Shown: positions 45,286 to 53,358 of the stretch, one piece after another
Layout of the letters: every line of letters starts with the position of its first letter
How positions within the stretch are numbered: the stretch's first letter is position 1
Assembly: GCA_017523325.1 (NCBI GenBank)
Contig: JAFWWO010000026.1
Location: 1-60,607 of the forward strand
DNA: 60,607 nt
Source: Anaerotignum sp.
Lineage (GTDB): Bacteria > Bacillota > Clostridia > Lachnospirales > Anaerotignaceae
Reading direction: 5' to 3'
Notes under the pieces: generated by a model
The model's database searches: none
What the model saw: only the letters and a program-made list of their open reading frames with translations
Told to the model about the DNA's origin: nothing
Translations under genes and position numbers: made by a program

Positions 45286-46401
45286 ATGGACGAAAGAATC
45301 AAAAAACTTGCTTATAACTTGGTACATTACTCCTGCCGACTGGAAAAAGGCGAAAAAGTGCTGATTTCCTGCAACGGCATTCACCCCATGCCTCTGGTGA
45401 AGCAAATCATCAAGGAGGTCTATCGCACCGAAGCCATACCCTTTGTCCGCCTGACGACCAATTCATTGGATCGCGAGTTATTGCTGGGGGCATCGGAGGA
45501 GCAGCAAAAGCTGTTGGCGGATATCGACTGCCGCCTGATGGAGCAGATGGACGCCTATATCGGCGTGCGGGGCGAGGATAATCTGACGGAGCAGTATGAT
45601 GTGCCCTCCGAAAAAATCGACCTGAAAAACCGCCTGTATGAGGACCCCGTGCATCATCAGATTCGGGTACCTCGCACAAAATGGGTGGTACTGCGCTACC
45701 CCACAAATTCCATGGCGCAATCCGCCCATACCTCCTTGGAGAACTTCGAGGATTTCTATTTCAATGTCTGCAATCTGGATTACGGCAAAATGAGCCAAGC
45801 CATGGATTCTCTGGTGGATTTGATGAACAAAACCGATAAAGTGCGGCTGGTGGCAAAGGATACGGATATTTCCTTTTCTATTAAGGATATTCCCGCCATC
45901 AAATGCGCCGGCGGCTGCAATATCCCCGACGGAGAGGTCTATACGGCGCCGGTACGGGATTCCATTAACGGCGTCATCACCTATAACACACCTTCAGAGT
46001 ATAACGGCTTTACCTTTGAAAATGTAAAGCTGACCTTTGAAAACGGCAAAATTGTCGATTGTGACAGCAACGATAAGGAACGTATAGAAAAAATATTCAA
46101 TACCGACGAGGGTGCCAGATATGTAGGGGAATTTGCCCTCGGCGTGAACCCCTATATCACAAAACCCATGAATAATATTTTGTTTGACGAAAAAATCGCC
46201 GGCAGTATCCATTTTACCCCCGGCAACAGCTATGATGATGCGCCCAATGGCAACCATTCCGCTATTCACTGGGATTTGGTGCTGATTATGACACCGGAAT
46301 ACGGCGGCGGAGAGATTTGGTTCGACGATAAGCTGATTCGGAAAGACGGACGATTCGTGATTCCGGAATTGGAGGGGCTGAACCCCGAAAATCTGCAATA
46401 A
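45286..46401 (+). CDS. M29 family aminopeptidase
   Basis: A 371-residue metallo-aminopeptidase of the AmpS/AmpT type. Landmarks: NLVHYSCRLEKGEKVLISC, FVRLTTNSLDRELLLGAS, YIGVRGEDN, GCNIPDGEVYTAPVRDSING, EFALGVNPYITKPMNNILFDEKIAGSIHFTPG, HWDLVLIM. The E-E-H-Y-H-D-type metal ligands are plausibly all present. Cytosolic. AAAGGAGCG precedes the ATG; a strong hairpin follows the stop. Confidence 0.93.
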   Translation: MDERIKKLAYNLVHYSCRLEKGEKVLISCNGIHPMPLVKQIIKEVYRTEAIPFVRLTTNSLDRELLLGASEEQQKLLADIDCRLMEQMDAYIGVRGEDNLTEQYDVPSEKIDLKNRLYEDPVHHQIRVPRTKWVVLRYPTNSMAQSAHTSLENFEDFYFNVCNLDYGKMSQAMDSLVDLMNKTDKVRLVAKDTDISFSIKDIPAIKCAGGCNIPDGEVYTAPVRDSINGVITYNTPSEYNGFTFENVKLTFENGKIVDCDSNDKERIEKIFNTDEGARYVGEFALGVNPYITKPMNNILFDEKIAGSIHFTPGNSYDDAPNGNHSAIHWDLVLIMTPEYGGGEIWFDDKLIRKDGRFVIPELEGLNPENLQ

Positions 46402-46431
46402 AGCTTTGCAAAAACTTATCTCCGTAAAACG

Positions 46432-46464
46432 GAACAGAGGGCAAGCCTTGCTTGCCCTCTGTTC
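46432..46464. terminator. Hairpin between convergent genes
   Basis: Fourteen-base perfect arms GAACAGAGGGCAAG and CTTGCCCTCTGTTC around CCTTG. The T run is weak but the position fits a shared terminator. Confidence 0.7.
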
Positions 46465-46494
46465 TATTTCGCACAACTGATTTTTGCAATCGCT

Positions 46495-47085
46495 CTATGA
46501 GTGAATATCCGCATAAAACAGCCCGTCTTTATTGCAATAAAAATAAATCTTCTTTATCCCTCTGCTTTTCAATCTGCATTCGGCCGCCCCCTCCGGATAT
46601 AGCTTTACCAACTGTATTCCGTCAGGCGATACACCGGCGATAAAAGAAATATAGTGTCTTTTTGTCATATCATGCTCGAATTTGATATAGTATTCATCTT
46701 CTACCCGCTCCAAAAAAAGCTTATGCCCTTCCTCCACAGGCTCTGCCTCCGCAGGCATCAGCTGTATCCCATGGCAACACAGCGTCACTTCTCCCATACT
46801 GTGAATGACATTTCCACACACAGGGCAAATGTAAAATTGGGAGCGGAGCATATTTGCCGATACATTTCTGTTGCAAATCGTATTTCCGGAAAGCAATTCT
46901 GCGATAGAAATGCCAAACGCTTTCGCAATCGGCTCTAATAATGTAATATCCGGATACCCTTTCCCCGTTTCCCATTTTGAAACGGTCTTATCCGAAATAT
47001 TCAGCTTCTGTGCCAATTCGGTCTGCGTAAATCGGTTTTTTGTCCGCAGTTCTTTAATGACTGCACCTGTCACATACGGATTCAT
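46495..47085 (-). CDS. HTH regulator fused to a desulfoferrodoxin-like (superoxide reductase) domain
   Basis: A 196-residue protein. Residues 8-65 are an XRE helix-turn-helix (RFTQTELAQKLNISDKTVSK). Residues 87-104 have CPVC ... CC, the four-Cys pattern of desulforedoxin iron centre I. The rest follows superoxide reductase: His121, His138 (FEHDM), His144 (KRHYISFI), and Cys184 in YFYCNKDGLFY. In the enzyme the last motif is CNxHG; here the His is Asp187. So a DNA-binding domain is joined to a near-complete iron-binding module, suggesting an oxygen, superoxide or redox sensor. ATG at 47085. No oxidative-stress gene is adjacent apart from another HTH protein. Confidence 0.8.
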   Translation of the reverse strand: MNPYVTGAVIKELRTKNRFTQTELAQKLNISDKTVSKWETGKGYPDITLLEPIAKAFGISIAELLSGNTICNRNVSANMLRSQFYICPVCGNVIHSMGEVTLCCHGIQLMPAEAEPVEEGHKLFLERVEDEYYIKFEHDMTKRHYISFIAGVSPDGIQLVKLYPEGAAECRLKSRGIKKIYFYCNKDGLFYADIHS

Positions 47086-47169
47086 GTTTCATCCCCTCCG
47101 TATTTTATTATATAACAATCATAAAAACAGTCTACCTACCCATCGTAGAGTAAAAAAGAACATGGGAAA

Positions 47170-47568
47170 TTATTCCCTTTGCAAAAAACTAATCCCGGCA
47201 CACGCAACACCAATTCCCAGCATCAGCACCGCCTTGTCTGCATCAATTTCTCTCAAAACAGACAGTACAGTAACGGCAATCCCCATTGCCACGCACACTG
47301 CCTTAGGAATCAGTAAGAATATATCCTGCATCTTTGTCTTTTCTTCTTCGCTTGCTGCTTCCGTCTTAATCTGCATCAGCGTATCGACAGATATACCCAG
47401 TATTTCTGCAAGCTTTGGAATAGATTCCACATCGGGATACGCAAGATTTCTTTCCCATTTTGATACCGCTTTATCTGTCACACTCATTTTATCTGCAAGC
47501 TGAAGCTGTGTCATACCCAATTCTTTGCGTTTTTCGGCAATTATCATTCCCATTGTTGCTTTTTTCAT
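47170..47568 (-). CDS. HTH regulator with C-terminal membrane segments
   Basis: A 132-residue protein. Residues 7-62 are an XRE helix-turn-helix (MTQLQLADKMSVTDKAVSKW and the common RNLAYPDVESIPKLAEILGIS). Residues 85-128 hold two hydrophobic stretches (IFLLIPKAVCVAMGIAVTVL and VLMLGIGVACAGISFL), so it is probably membrane-tethered. AAAGGAG precedes the ATG at 47568. Targets unknown; it may act on its own promoter. Confidence 0.82.
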   Translation of the reverse strand: MKKATMGMIIAEKRKELGMTQLQLADKMSVTDKAVSKWERNLAYPDVESIPKLAEILGISVDTLMQIKTEAASEEEKTKMQDIFLLIPKAVCVAMGIAVTVLSVLREIDADKAVLMLGIGVACAGISFLQRE

Positions 47569-47700
47569 TTTGTTCTTCTCCTTTCTGCATCTTTCTTGAT
47601 AATTGCATACTAAGATACACATGCCTCTTTATGCAACCTACCGACAGTTTCATTTGCTCGACTGATAGTTTATATATGGTTTAGCAGCAAAGAAAACTGC

Positions 47701-48066
47701 CTATTCCAACCATTTCAAATAAATGGGGCAAATCTCAATCACAAAATGTTCCTCCTCAATTTCCGTACACGGGTGAGATTCCGCAATATCTATATCTACA
47801 TCATCAATCTTTGTTCTTCTGAAATCTGCCCTGCTTCCAAGCAGAACATACTGTGCGCCCCAATAGGTGATGTTTCCGGCATCGTCCGGTCCCACAGGGC
47901 AGAGTTCAAAGGGCTTCTCTATATCTGCGCCAATATTTTTCAGCCAATCCGCAACAAGAGGATATGCCGACCTGATTTGCCCCACATAATTCCGGCAATA
48001 TGCGCATGAACAAATATCATCTGACGTCAATGTCTTATAATACGCTTTCGTTTTTTCAGCATTCAT
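47701..48066 (-). CDS. Unknown Cys-containing protein
   Basis: A 121-residue soluble protein with CSCAYCRNYVGQI near the N-terminus, VADWLKNIGADIEKPFELCP, YWGAQYVLLGS and a C-terminal EEEHFVIEICPIYLKWLE. The CxCxxC and regular alternation suggest a small folded domain, possibly metal-binding. I recall similar uncharacterised proteins in gut Clostridia but cannot name a family. GGAGGTGAAT precedes the ATG. Confidence 0.7.
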   Translation of the reverse strand: MNAEKTKAYYKTLTSDDICSCAYCRNYVGQIRSAYPLVADWLKNIGADIEKPFELCPVGPDDAGNITYWGAQYVLLGSRADFRRTKIDDVDIDIAESHPCTEIEEEHFVIEICPIYLKWLE

Positions 48067-48358
48067 AAATTCACCTCCAAAACTCTATTTATTGAATAAA
48101 TCATAGCTTAATTCCTTTACACAGTCAATCTCCGCCTGCCGTTCTTCTCCGGCGAAACCTCTTGCAGTTTCTTTCACACTGCTTCTTACCGAAAAAATTC
48201 TTTTCCGTCCGACCAAAAGTCGTCTTTTGATAATCCATCCAAGCAATCCCTGTTGACAATCGTCTTTTCTGCCTATCTGCAAAACTTCAGCAAAACATAA
48301 AACACTGTTTTTAGAGGCTTTTTTCGGCAATACTTTGCCAATTTTTTCCCCGTATCCG
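48067..48358. other. Gap with only a doubtful open frame
   Basis: Between the Cys-containing gene and the metG promoter. A minus-strand frame of 81 codons (48085-48330) lacks a ribosome site and recognisable motifs; its middle (GLLGWIIKRRLLVGRKRIFS) is basic. It may be a remnant or chance. Nothing else was seen. Confidence 0.4.
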
Positions 48359-48388
48359 TTGACAGCAGAACGGAAAATATAGTAAAAT
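48359..48388 (+). promoter_or_regulatory. metG promoter
   Basis: TTGACA (48359-48364), 18-bp spacer, TAAAAT (48383-48388), just before the T-box leader. Confidence 0.65.
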
Positions 48389-48394
48389 GCAAGT

Positions 48395-48662
48395 TAATCA
48401 GGATAACAGCTGTGAAAAGGAGAGTATGCGGTACGCTGTGGCACAGAGAGCCTCCCTCGCTGAAAAGAGGCCCATGAGCAACCGAAGAACATGACCTTGG
48501 AGCTTCGCCCCGACTGCCGCTTCGGCATAGGCTGCGACGGGTTCGCCCGTTATTGCGTAAGGGTATATTTACCCGCTGAGGTTCTTTCCGTGAGGAAGGG
48601 GCAAATGAAGGTGGTACCACGGAAATTTCCGTCCTTTGGCATAGGCAAAGGGCGGTTTTTTT
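48395..48662 (+). ncRNA. Methionine T-box leader
   Basis: The metG leader. The T-box AAGGTGGTACCACGG is at 48608-48622; its TGGT matches the ACCA end of tRNA-Met. The terminator CCGTCCTTTG/CAAAGGGCGG with T run ends at 48662. An ATG specifier sits at 48491-48493 in GAACATGACC, inside a Stem I-like region that has GAGAGTATG and AGAGAGCC upstream. Confidence 0.9.
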
Positions 48663-48719
48663 ATTGTCCGTCCCCTTCCCCGACACAGAAACTATTTTTT
48701 ATAAAAAGGAGAGATATTT

Positions 48720-50696
48720 GTGGCAAAACAAAAATTCTATATCACCACACCCATTTATTATCCCAGTGATAAACTGCATATCGGTCATTCTTACTGCACC
48801 GTGGCGACAGATACCATGGCACGCTATAAAAGACTGCGGGGCTATGATGTCATGTTCCTGACGGGTACGGACGAGCATGGACAGAAAATCGAGCGTATCG
48901 CCAACAGCCAAGGCATGACACCCAAGGAATATACGGACAAAATCGTTGTAGGCATCAAAGAGCTTTGGAAAACCCTCCATATTTCCTACAATAAATTTAT
49001 CCGTACCACCGATGATTACCATATTAAAGCAGTACAGAAAATTTTCAAACAGTTGTACGACCAAGGGGATATTTACAAAAGCTCCTACGAGGGCTGGTAC
49101 TGTACCCCCTGCGAATCCTTCTTTACGGAGCATCAGCTGGTGGACGGTAAATGCCCCGACTGCGGCAGAGATGTGGAATTGCTGAAAGAAGAAAGCTATT
49201 TCTTCCGTCTTTCCAAATATCAGGACCGTATCATCAAATATATGGAAGAAAATCCGGAATTTTTGCAGCCCAACACCCGCCAGAACGAAATGATAAACAA
49301 CTTCCTGAAGCCCGGTCTGGAGGATTTGGCGGTTTCCCGTACCTCCTTCAAATGGGGCGTACCGGTAGAATTTGACCCCGGACATATCGTATATGTCTGG
49401 ATTGACGCCCTTTCCAACTATATCACCGCTTTGGGCTGGGGCAGTGAGGACGATAGCCTGTACCGGAAATATTGGCCTGCCGATGTTCATGTGGTGGGGA
49501 AAGAAATCGTGCGGTTCCATTCCATCATCTGGCCCGCTATGCTGATGGCACTGGATATGCCTCTGCCGAAGCAGATTTTCGGCCATGGCTGGCTGGTCAT
49601 CAACGGCGGCAAAATGTCCAAGTCTGTGGGCAATGTTGTAGACCCCAACGTATTGGTGGATAAATACGGTGTAGATGCCATTCGGTATTTCCTTCTGCGG
49701 GAAATCGCTTTCGGGCAGGACGGCAACTTCAATAACGAAGCCTTGATTCAGCGTATCAATTCCGACTTGGCAAACGACTTAGGCAATCTGGTTTCCAGAA
49801 CCGTGGGCATGATTGAGAAATATTTTGACGGCAAACTGCCGGCAGAAAGAACAGCCACCGCCTTTGATGCGGATTTGAAAGCAACGGCGGCAGAAATTTT
49901 GCCCAAGGTAGAAGAAAACATGGATCAGATGCACTTTAGCGATGCACTGATGGAAATTTGGAACCTGATTCGCCGTACCAATAAATATATCGACGAAACC
50001 CAGCCTTGGATTCTTTGCAAGGAGGAGGAAAAGAAGGCAGAGCTGGCAAATGCCCTCTACCATGTGGCAGAAAGCATTCGTATCATCTCCATTTTGATAC
50101 AGCCCTTCATGCCCCTGACCCCCGCAAAAATCTGGGAACAGCTGAACATCACAGAAGGCGATATGACCCAATGGGAAAGCACCAAAACATGGGGTCTGCT
50201 GCCTGTGGAACTGTCTGTACAAAAGGGCGAAACCCTGTTCCCTCGTATCGATATGAAAAAAGAGCTGGCAGAGCTGGAAGCAGCCATTAAGGCTTCTCAA
50301 GCGACTTCTGTGGCAAATCAGCAGAAGGCGAAAGAGGAAAAGAAAGCCGATGAGCCGGAATACCCGGCGGAAATCACCATTGATGATTTCTGCAAAGTAC
50401 AGCTGAAGGTTGGCGAAGTATTGGAAAGCAAGGAAGTAGAAGGCTCCAAAAAGCTGCTGCGTAATATCGTAAAGCTGGGTGATGAGCAGAGAGTGATTTT
50501 CTCCGGCATCAAAAATGCCTATGCCCCCGGCGAACTGGTGGGCAAACGGGTTGTAGTGGCATATAACCTGAAGCCGAGAAAAATGATGGGAGAAATGTCC
50601 TACGGAATGATTCTGTGCGCCGAAGACGGAGATGGCAAGCTGACCGTTCTGACAACCGACGATAAAGACTTCCCCGGCGGGAGCAGCATCAGCTGA
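48720..50696 (+). CDS. metG: Methionyl-tRNA synthetase
   Basis: A 658-residue class I synthetase. HIGHSYCTVATD near residue 20 is the HIGH motif, CTPCESFF ... CPDCGRDVEL is the zinc knuckle, GGKMSKSVGN is KMSKS, and the C-terminal 105 residues form the EMAP/Arc1-like tRNA-binding domain (FCKVQLKVGEVLESKEVEGS). The start is GTG at 48720, nine bases after AAAGGAG. Under T-box control; the stop overlaps tatD by one base. Confidence 0.97.
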   Translation: MAKQKFYITTPIYYPSDKLHIGHSYCTVATDTMARYKRLRGYDVMFLTGTDEHGQKIERIANSQGMTPKEYTDKIVVGIKELWKTLHISYNKFIRTTDDYHIKAVQKIFKQLYDQGDIYKSSYEGWYCTPCESFFTEHQLVDGKCPDCGRDVELLKEESYFFRLSKYQDRIIKYMEENPEFLQPNTRQNEMINNFLKPGLEDLAVSRTSFKWGVPVEFDPGHIVYVWIDALSNYITALGWGSEDDSLYRKYWPADVHVVGKEIVRFHSIIWPAMLMALDMPLPKQIFGHGWLVINGGKMSKSVGNVVDPNVLVDKYGVDAIRYFLLREIAFGQDGNFNNEALIQRINSDLANDLGNLVSRTVGMIEKYFDGKLPAERTATAFDADLKATAAEILPKVEENMDQMHFSDALMEIWNLIRRTNKYIDETQPWILCKEEEKKAELANALYHVAESIRIISILIQPFMPLTPAKIWEQLNITEGDMTQWESTKTWGLLPVELSVQKGETLFPRIDMKKELAELEAAIKASQATSVANQQKAKEEKKADEPEYPAEITIDDFCKVQLKVGEVLESKEVEGSKKLLRNIVKLGDEQRVIFSGIKNAYAPGELVGKRVVVAYNLKPRKMMGEMSYGMILCAEDGDGKLTVLTTDDKDFPGGSSIS

Positions 50697-51469
50697 TGCA
50701 ATATTTTGAATCCCACGCCCATTATGACGACCGTCGCTTCAAAGAAGACAGAGAGGAGCTCCTTGGGGAGCTTCTCCCTGCTTGTGGCGTAAATCATGTC
50801 ATCAATGTAGGCTGTGATGTGAAAAGCTCTCAAAGGAGTATCCGCCTTGCGGAGAAATATGATTATGTGTATGCGTCCGTCGGCATACACCCCCACGAGC
50901 TTTATGATATTTCCTCTCAGACCATTGAAACCCTGCGGGAATTGAGCCGCCACCCGAAGGTGGTTGCCATCGGAGAAATCGGTCTGGATTATTATTACGA
51001 TACCCACCCCAGAGAATTGCAGCGGTTCTGGTTCCGCCAGCAGCTTCGTCTGGCGGAGGAGGTCAAAATGCCCGTCATTATCCATTCCAGAGATGCGGCA
51101 CAGGAAACCTTTGATATCATACAATCCTCTGCCGTGCGGGAAGGGGTCATACATTGCTATTCCGGCGCCGCTCCAATGGCGGTGGATTATGTGAAAATGG
51201 GCTTTACCATCGGCATCGGCGGCGTGATTACATTTGCCAACGCCAAAAAACTGGTGGAGGTTGTGGAGGCCGTCCCCATGGAACACATTTTGATTGAAAC
51301 GGACAGCCCTTATCTGGCACCCAACCCCAATCGGGGCAAACGCAACGATTCCAGAAACCTGAAATACGTGGTGAAAAAAATTGCGGAGATCAAAAATATG
51401 CCGCCGGAGCAAGTGGCAGAGATGGCAAATCAGAATGCAAAATCCTTGTTTTTTAAGGGTTTTTTATGA
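50696..51469 (+). CDS. tatD: TatD family metal-dependent hydrolase
   Basis: A 257-residue TIM-barrel hydrolase: ESHAHYDDRRF, VGIHPHELYD, VAIGEIGLDYYYD, VIIHSRDAAQET, IHCYSGA and IETDSPYLAP give all metal ligands. Family members are 3'-5' DNases/RNases or D-aminoacyl-tRNA deacylases. It starts within the metG stop (TGATG) and is part of the metG operon, as in Bacillus (metS-yabD). Confidence 0.95.
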   Translation: MQYFESHAHYDDRRFKEDREELLGELLPACGVNHVINVGCDVKSSQRSIRLAEKYDYVYASVGIHPHELYDISSQTIETLRELSRHPKVVAIGEIGLDYYYDTHPRELQRFWFRQQLRLAEEVKMPVIIHSRDAAQETFDIIQSSAVREGVIHCYSGAAPMAVDYVKMGFTIGIGGVITFANAKKLVEVVEAVPMEHILIETDSPYLAPNPNRGKRNDSRNLKYVVKKIAEIKNMPPEQVAEMANQNAKSLFFKGFL

Positions 51470-51495
51470 GTTTGTAAATTTTTTTCAAAAAAGTG

Positions 51496-51524
51496 TTGCA
51501 TAATTGTTACAAATGTGTTAATAT
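51496..51524 (+). promoter_or_regulatory. Promoter upstream of yabE
   Basis: TTGCAT (51496-51501), 17-bp spacer, TAATAT (51519-51524). The expected start is near 51531. Confidence 0.75.
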
Positions 51525-51530
51525 ATGTAG

Positions 51531-51756
51531 CGTAGTAAGAATAAAGATATATCGTGAGATATGTCTTTATTTTTTGCAGTTGTTCAGACGAACCGTAAGA
51601 ATGCATGCGGAAGTGACGACTCCCCGTGTAAATACGACTGCGAGCCGCCCCCCATTCACGGGCGGAAAAAGGCATAAATCTAATGTCTATCATCTAATAA
51701 CGAGAGGAACGAAGTCCGCCTTCCCACAAATGGCGCACTGGTTCAAGGAGGAAAAA
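51531..51756 (+). ncRNA. Structured yabE leader with early terminator hairpin
   Basis: About 225 nt between the promoter and the yabE start. It begins with a 14-bp hairpin AATAAAGATATATC/GATATGTCTTTATT (51540-51571) followed by T5, i.e. a terminator only ten bases after the transcription start. Further on, CCCGTG and CACGGG, and CCGCCC and GGGCGG (51622-51664) offer two mutually exclusive stems. I could not match it to the c-di-AMP riboswitch or another known class by eye. The hairpin may alternatively be the metG-tatD terminator. Confidence 0.5.
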
Positions 51757-52551
51757 ATGAAAACACATCTTAGAGTATTTGCTATCGTGGTATTTATATT
51801 GGCAATCGGCTGCGGCACAGCATCGGCTTACAACAAAACAAATATGCAATCTGTTGTAATCAATATCGACGGTGCACCCCGTATGGTTACCACCGATAAG
51901 GAAACTGTCGGCGGACTGTTGGAGGATCTCAAAAGCACCATTGATACAAAGTATATCCTGAAGGACGCAAAGAAAAGCGACCCCATCAAAGCCAAAATGA
52001 CCATCTCCCTCACTTCTGTGACGGAAAAGGTAGTAGCCTCCACAGAGGCAATTCCTTATAAAACAGTGGAACGCACCACCAACACATTGAAGCCCGGCGA
52101 AACAAAAGTCGTGCAAAACGGTGTGGAAGGAAAAATGTCCGTTGTCAGCAAGGAAATTTACCACGGCGATAAGCTGGTGGAAACCCAGTTTGTAGAAAAG
52201 AAAGTCCTGACAGAAGCCAAGGACAAAATCGTAGAAATCGGCGCGGCGAATGTGGTAGCAGGCATGACCTTTACCAAGCAGATTAACGCAAAGGTAACCG
52301 CCTATACCCCTTATGACGCCGGCTGCAACGGCATTACCGCAACCGGCAGAAAAGCAGGCTATGGTATTGTTGCCGTAGACCCCAAGGTCATTCCTTTGGG
52401 CACAAAGGTTTATATCCCCGGTTATGGGGCAGGTCTTGCCGCTGATACCGGCGGTGCCATCAAAGGCAACCGTGTAGACGTTTGTTATATGACCAAATCC
52501 GAAGCCTTTACATGGGGCGTGAAAAACGTGCCTGTCTATATCTTAGGCTAA
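51757..52551 (+). CDS. Secreted G5 and 3D domain cell-wall protein (YabE-like)
   Basis: A 264-residue exported protein. The signal peptide is VFAIVVFILAIGCGTASA, then a DUF348 repeat (MQSVVINIDGAPRMVTTDKE), a G5 domain (about 85-160) and a C-terminal 3D domain with VTAYTPYDAGCNGITATG, VAVDPKVIPLGTKVYIPGYG and ADTGGAIKGNRVDV, whose Asp residues give the domain its name. Relatives are resuscitation-promoting-like peptidoglycan lytic enzymes. Follows metG-tatD as in Bacillus. CAAGGAGG precedes the ATG. Confidence 0.93.
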   Translation: MKTHLRVFAIVVFILAIGCGTASAYNKTNMQSVVINIDGAPRMVTTDKETVGGLLEDLKSTIDTKYILKDAKKSDPIKAKMTISLTSVTEKVVASTEAIPYKTVERTTNTLKPGETKVVQNGVEGKMSVVSKEIYHGDKLVETQFVEKKVLTEAKDKIVEIGAANVVAGMTFTKQINAKVTAYTPYDAGCNGITATGRKAGYGIVAVDPKVIPLGTKVYIPGYGAGLAADTGGAIKGNRVDVCYMTKSEAFTWGVKNVPVYILG

Positions 52552-52575
52552 TCGGCGAAACAAAACCACGAAGCA

Positions 52576-52609
52576 AAAGACCACTGAATTTCATTCAGTG
52601 GTCTTTTTT
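52576..52609. terminator. Bidirectional terminator
   Basis: AAAGACCACTGAAT pairs with ATTCAGTGGTCTTT, with T runs on both sides, between convergent genes. Confidence 0.9.
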
Positions 52610-52625
52610 CTTTGGCTGAAAAGCC

Positions 52626-53111
52626 TCATTTCTTTTCATTCACCTTGCCGGAAAGATACTCCATATCCACCCGACATACGCCCGTCACGTCCATTTTGGG
52701 CAAAATATAATCATCGGCGTCCTTAAAAGATTCGGGGGCGTATTTTTTGCTGATGAGCCGCAGGGCGTAGAGTTTTTCCTCCCGTTCCTCCACCATAACA
52801 GCAATCCCTTCTGCCACAGCACTTTCATAGCGATGGGTATAGGCCTCCCCGTCCACATAGCTGGACGCCACAAAATTCATACATACCTTTGGATTTTCCT
52901 TCAAATTATCCAGCTTTCTGCCTGCCATGGCACAATGGAAATAAATTCTATCATGCTCCCCGTCCAAGACATGAGAAACGGCTACACCATAAGGCTGACC
53001 TGTTTTGTCTGCCGTGATAAAAATGCCGTATTCCGCCTTTGCTATAATCTCCTTGGCCCGCTCCTCCGTCACCAGACGGTCTTTGCGGCGCATGGGTCGT
53101 CCTTCCTTCAT
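52626..53111 (-). CDS. Pyridoxamine 5'-phosphate oxidase-like flavin protein
   Basis: A 161-residue split-barrel protein: MRRKDRLVTEERAKEIIAKA, YGIFITADKTGQPYGVAVSH, IYFHCAMAGRKLDNLKENPK and VDGEAYTHRYESAVAEGIA. This is the FMN-binding NimA-like branch; such enzymes reduce small molecules or act on heme-like ligands. AAGGAGGGGG precedes the ATG at 53111; an ATG at 53093 is also possible. Confidence 0.88.
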   Translation of the reverse strand: MKEGRPMRRKDRLVTEERAKEIIAKAEYGIFITADKTGQPYGVAVSHVLDGEHDRIYFHCAMAGRKLDNLKENPKVCMNFVASSYVDGEAYTHRYESAVAEGIAVMVEEREEKLYALRLISKKYAPESFKDADDYILPKMDVTGVCRVDMEYLSGKVNEKK

Positions 53112-53280
53112 GGGCTCCCCCTCCTTCTCTTTTTTCTGTTAGTGTAACATATTCCACGGAAAGAAAAAAGTCATACTTTTTGTTCCAAGGCCTTCTTTCC
53201 TGTATTTCCGCACCCTTCGGAAAAACAAAATCACGGCTATATTTCCCTTGTTTTTCGGTAAAAATCAGAATATCTCCTAT

Positions 53281-53309
53281 TTGACATTTACCAAAAAGAA
53301 GACTATACT
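53281..53309 (+). promoter_or_regulatory. copA promoter
   Basis: TTGACA (53281-53286), 17-bp spacer, TATACT (53304-53309). I see no CopY-type or CsoR-type operator. Confidence 0.8.
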
Positions 53310-53358
53310 GCAAACCAAGAAATGATTATCCATCACACTTACGGGAGGTGTTCCCACC

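Noticed and set aside
48085..48330. An 81-codon minus-strand gene
   Set aside because: No ribosome site, no recognised motif and weak codon pattern; kept only as a doubtful frame in the gap description.
51531..51756. c-di-AMP (ydaO-type) riboswitch before yabE
   Set aside because: The expected conserved GGAACC-type and CCCGACAGCUAACUC-like blocks are not found; left as an unassigned leader.
53281..53358. Copper-responsive operator upstream of copA
   Set aside because: Neither the TACAnnTGTA CopY box nor a CsoR-like GC-rich dyad is present in the promoter region.
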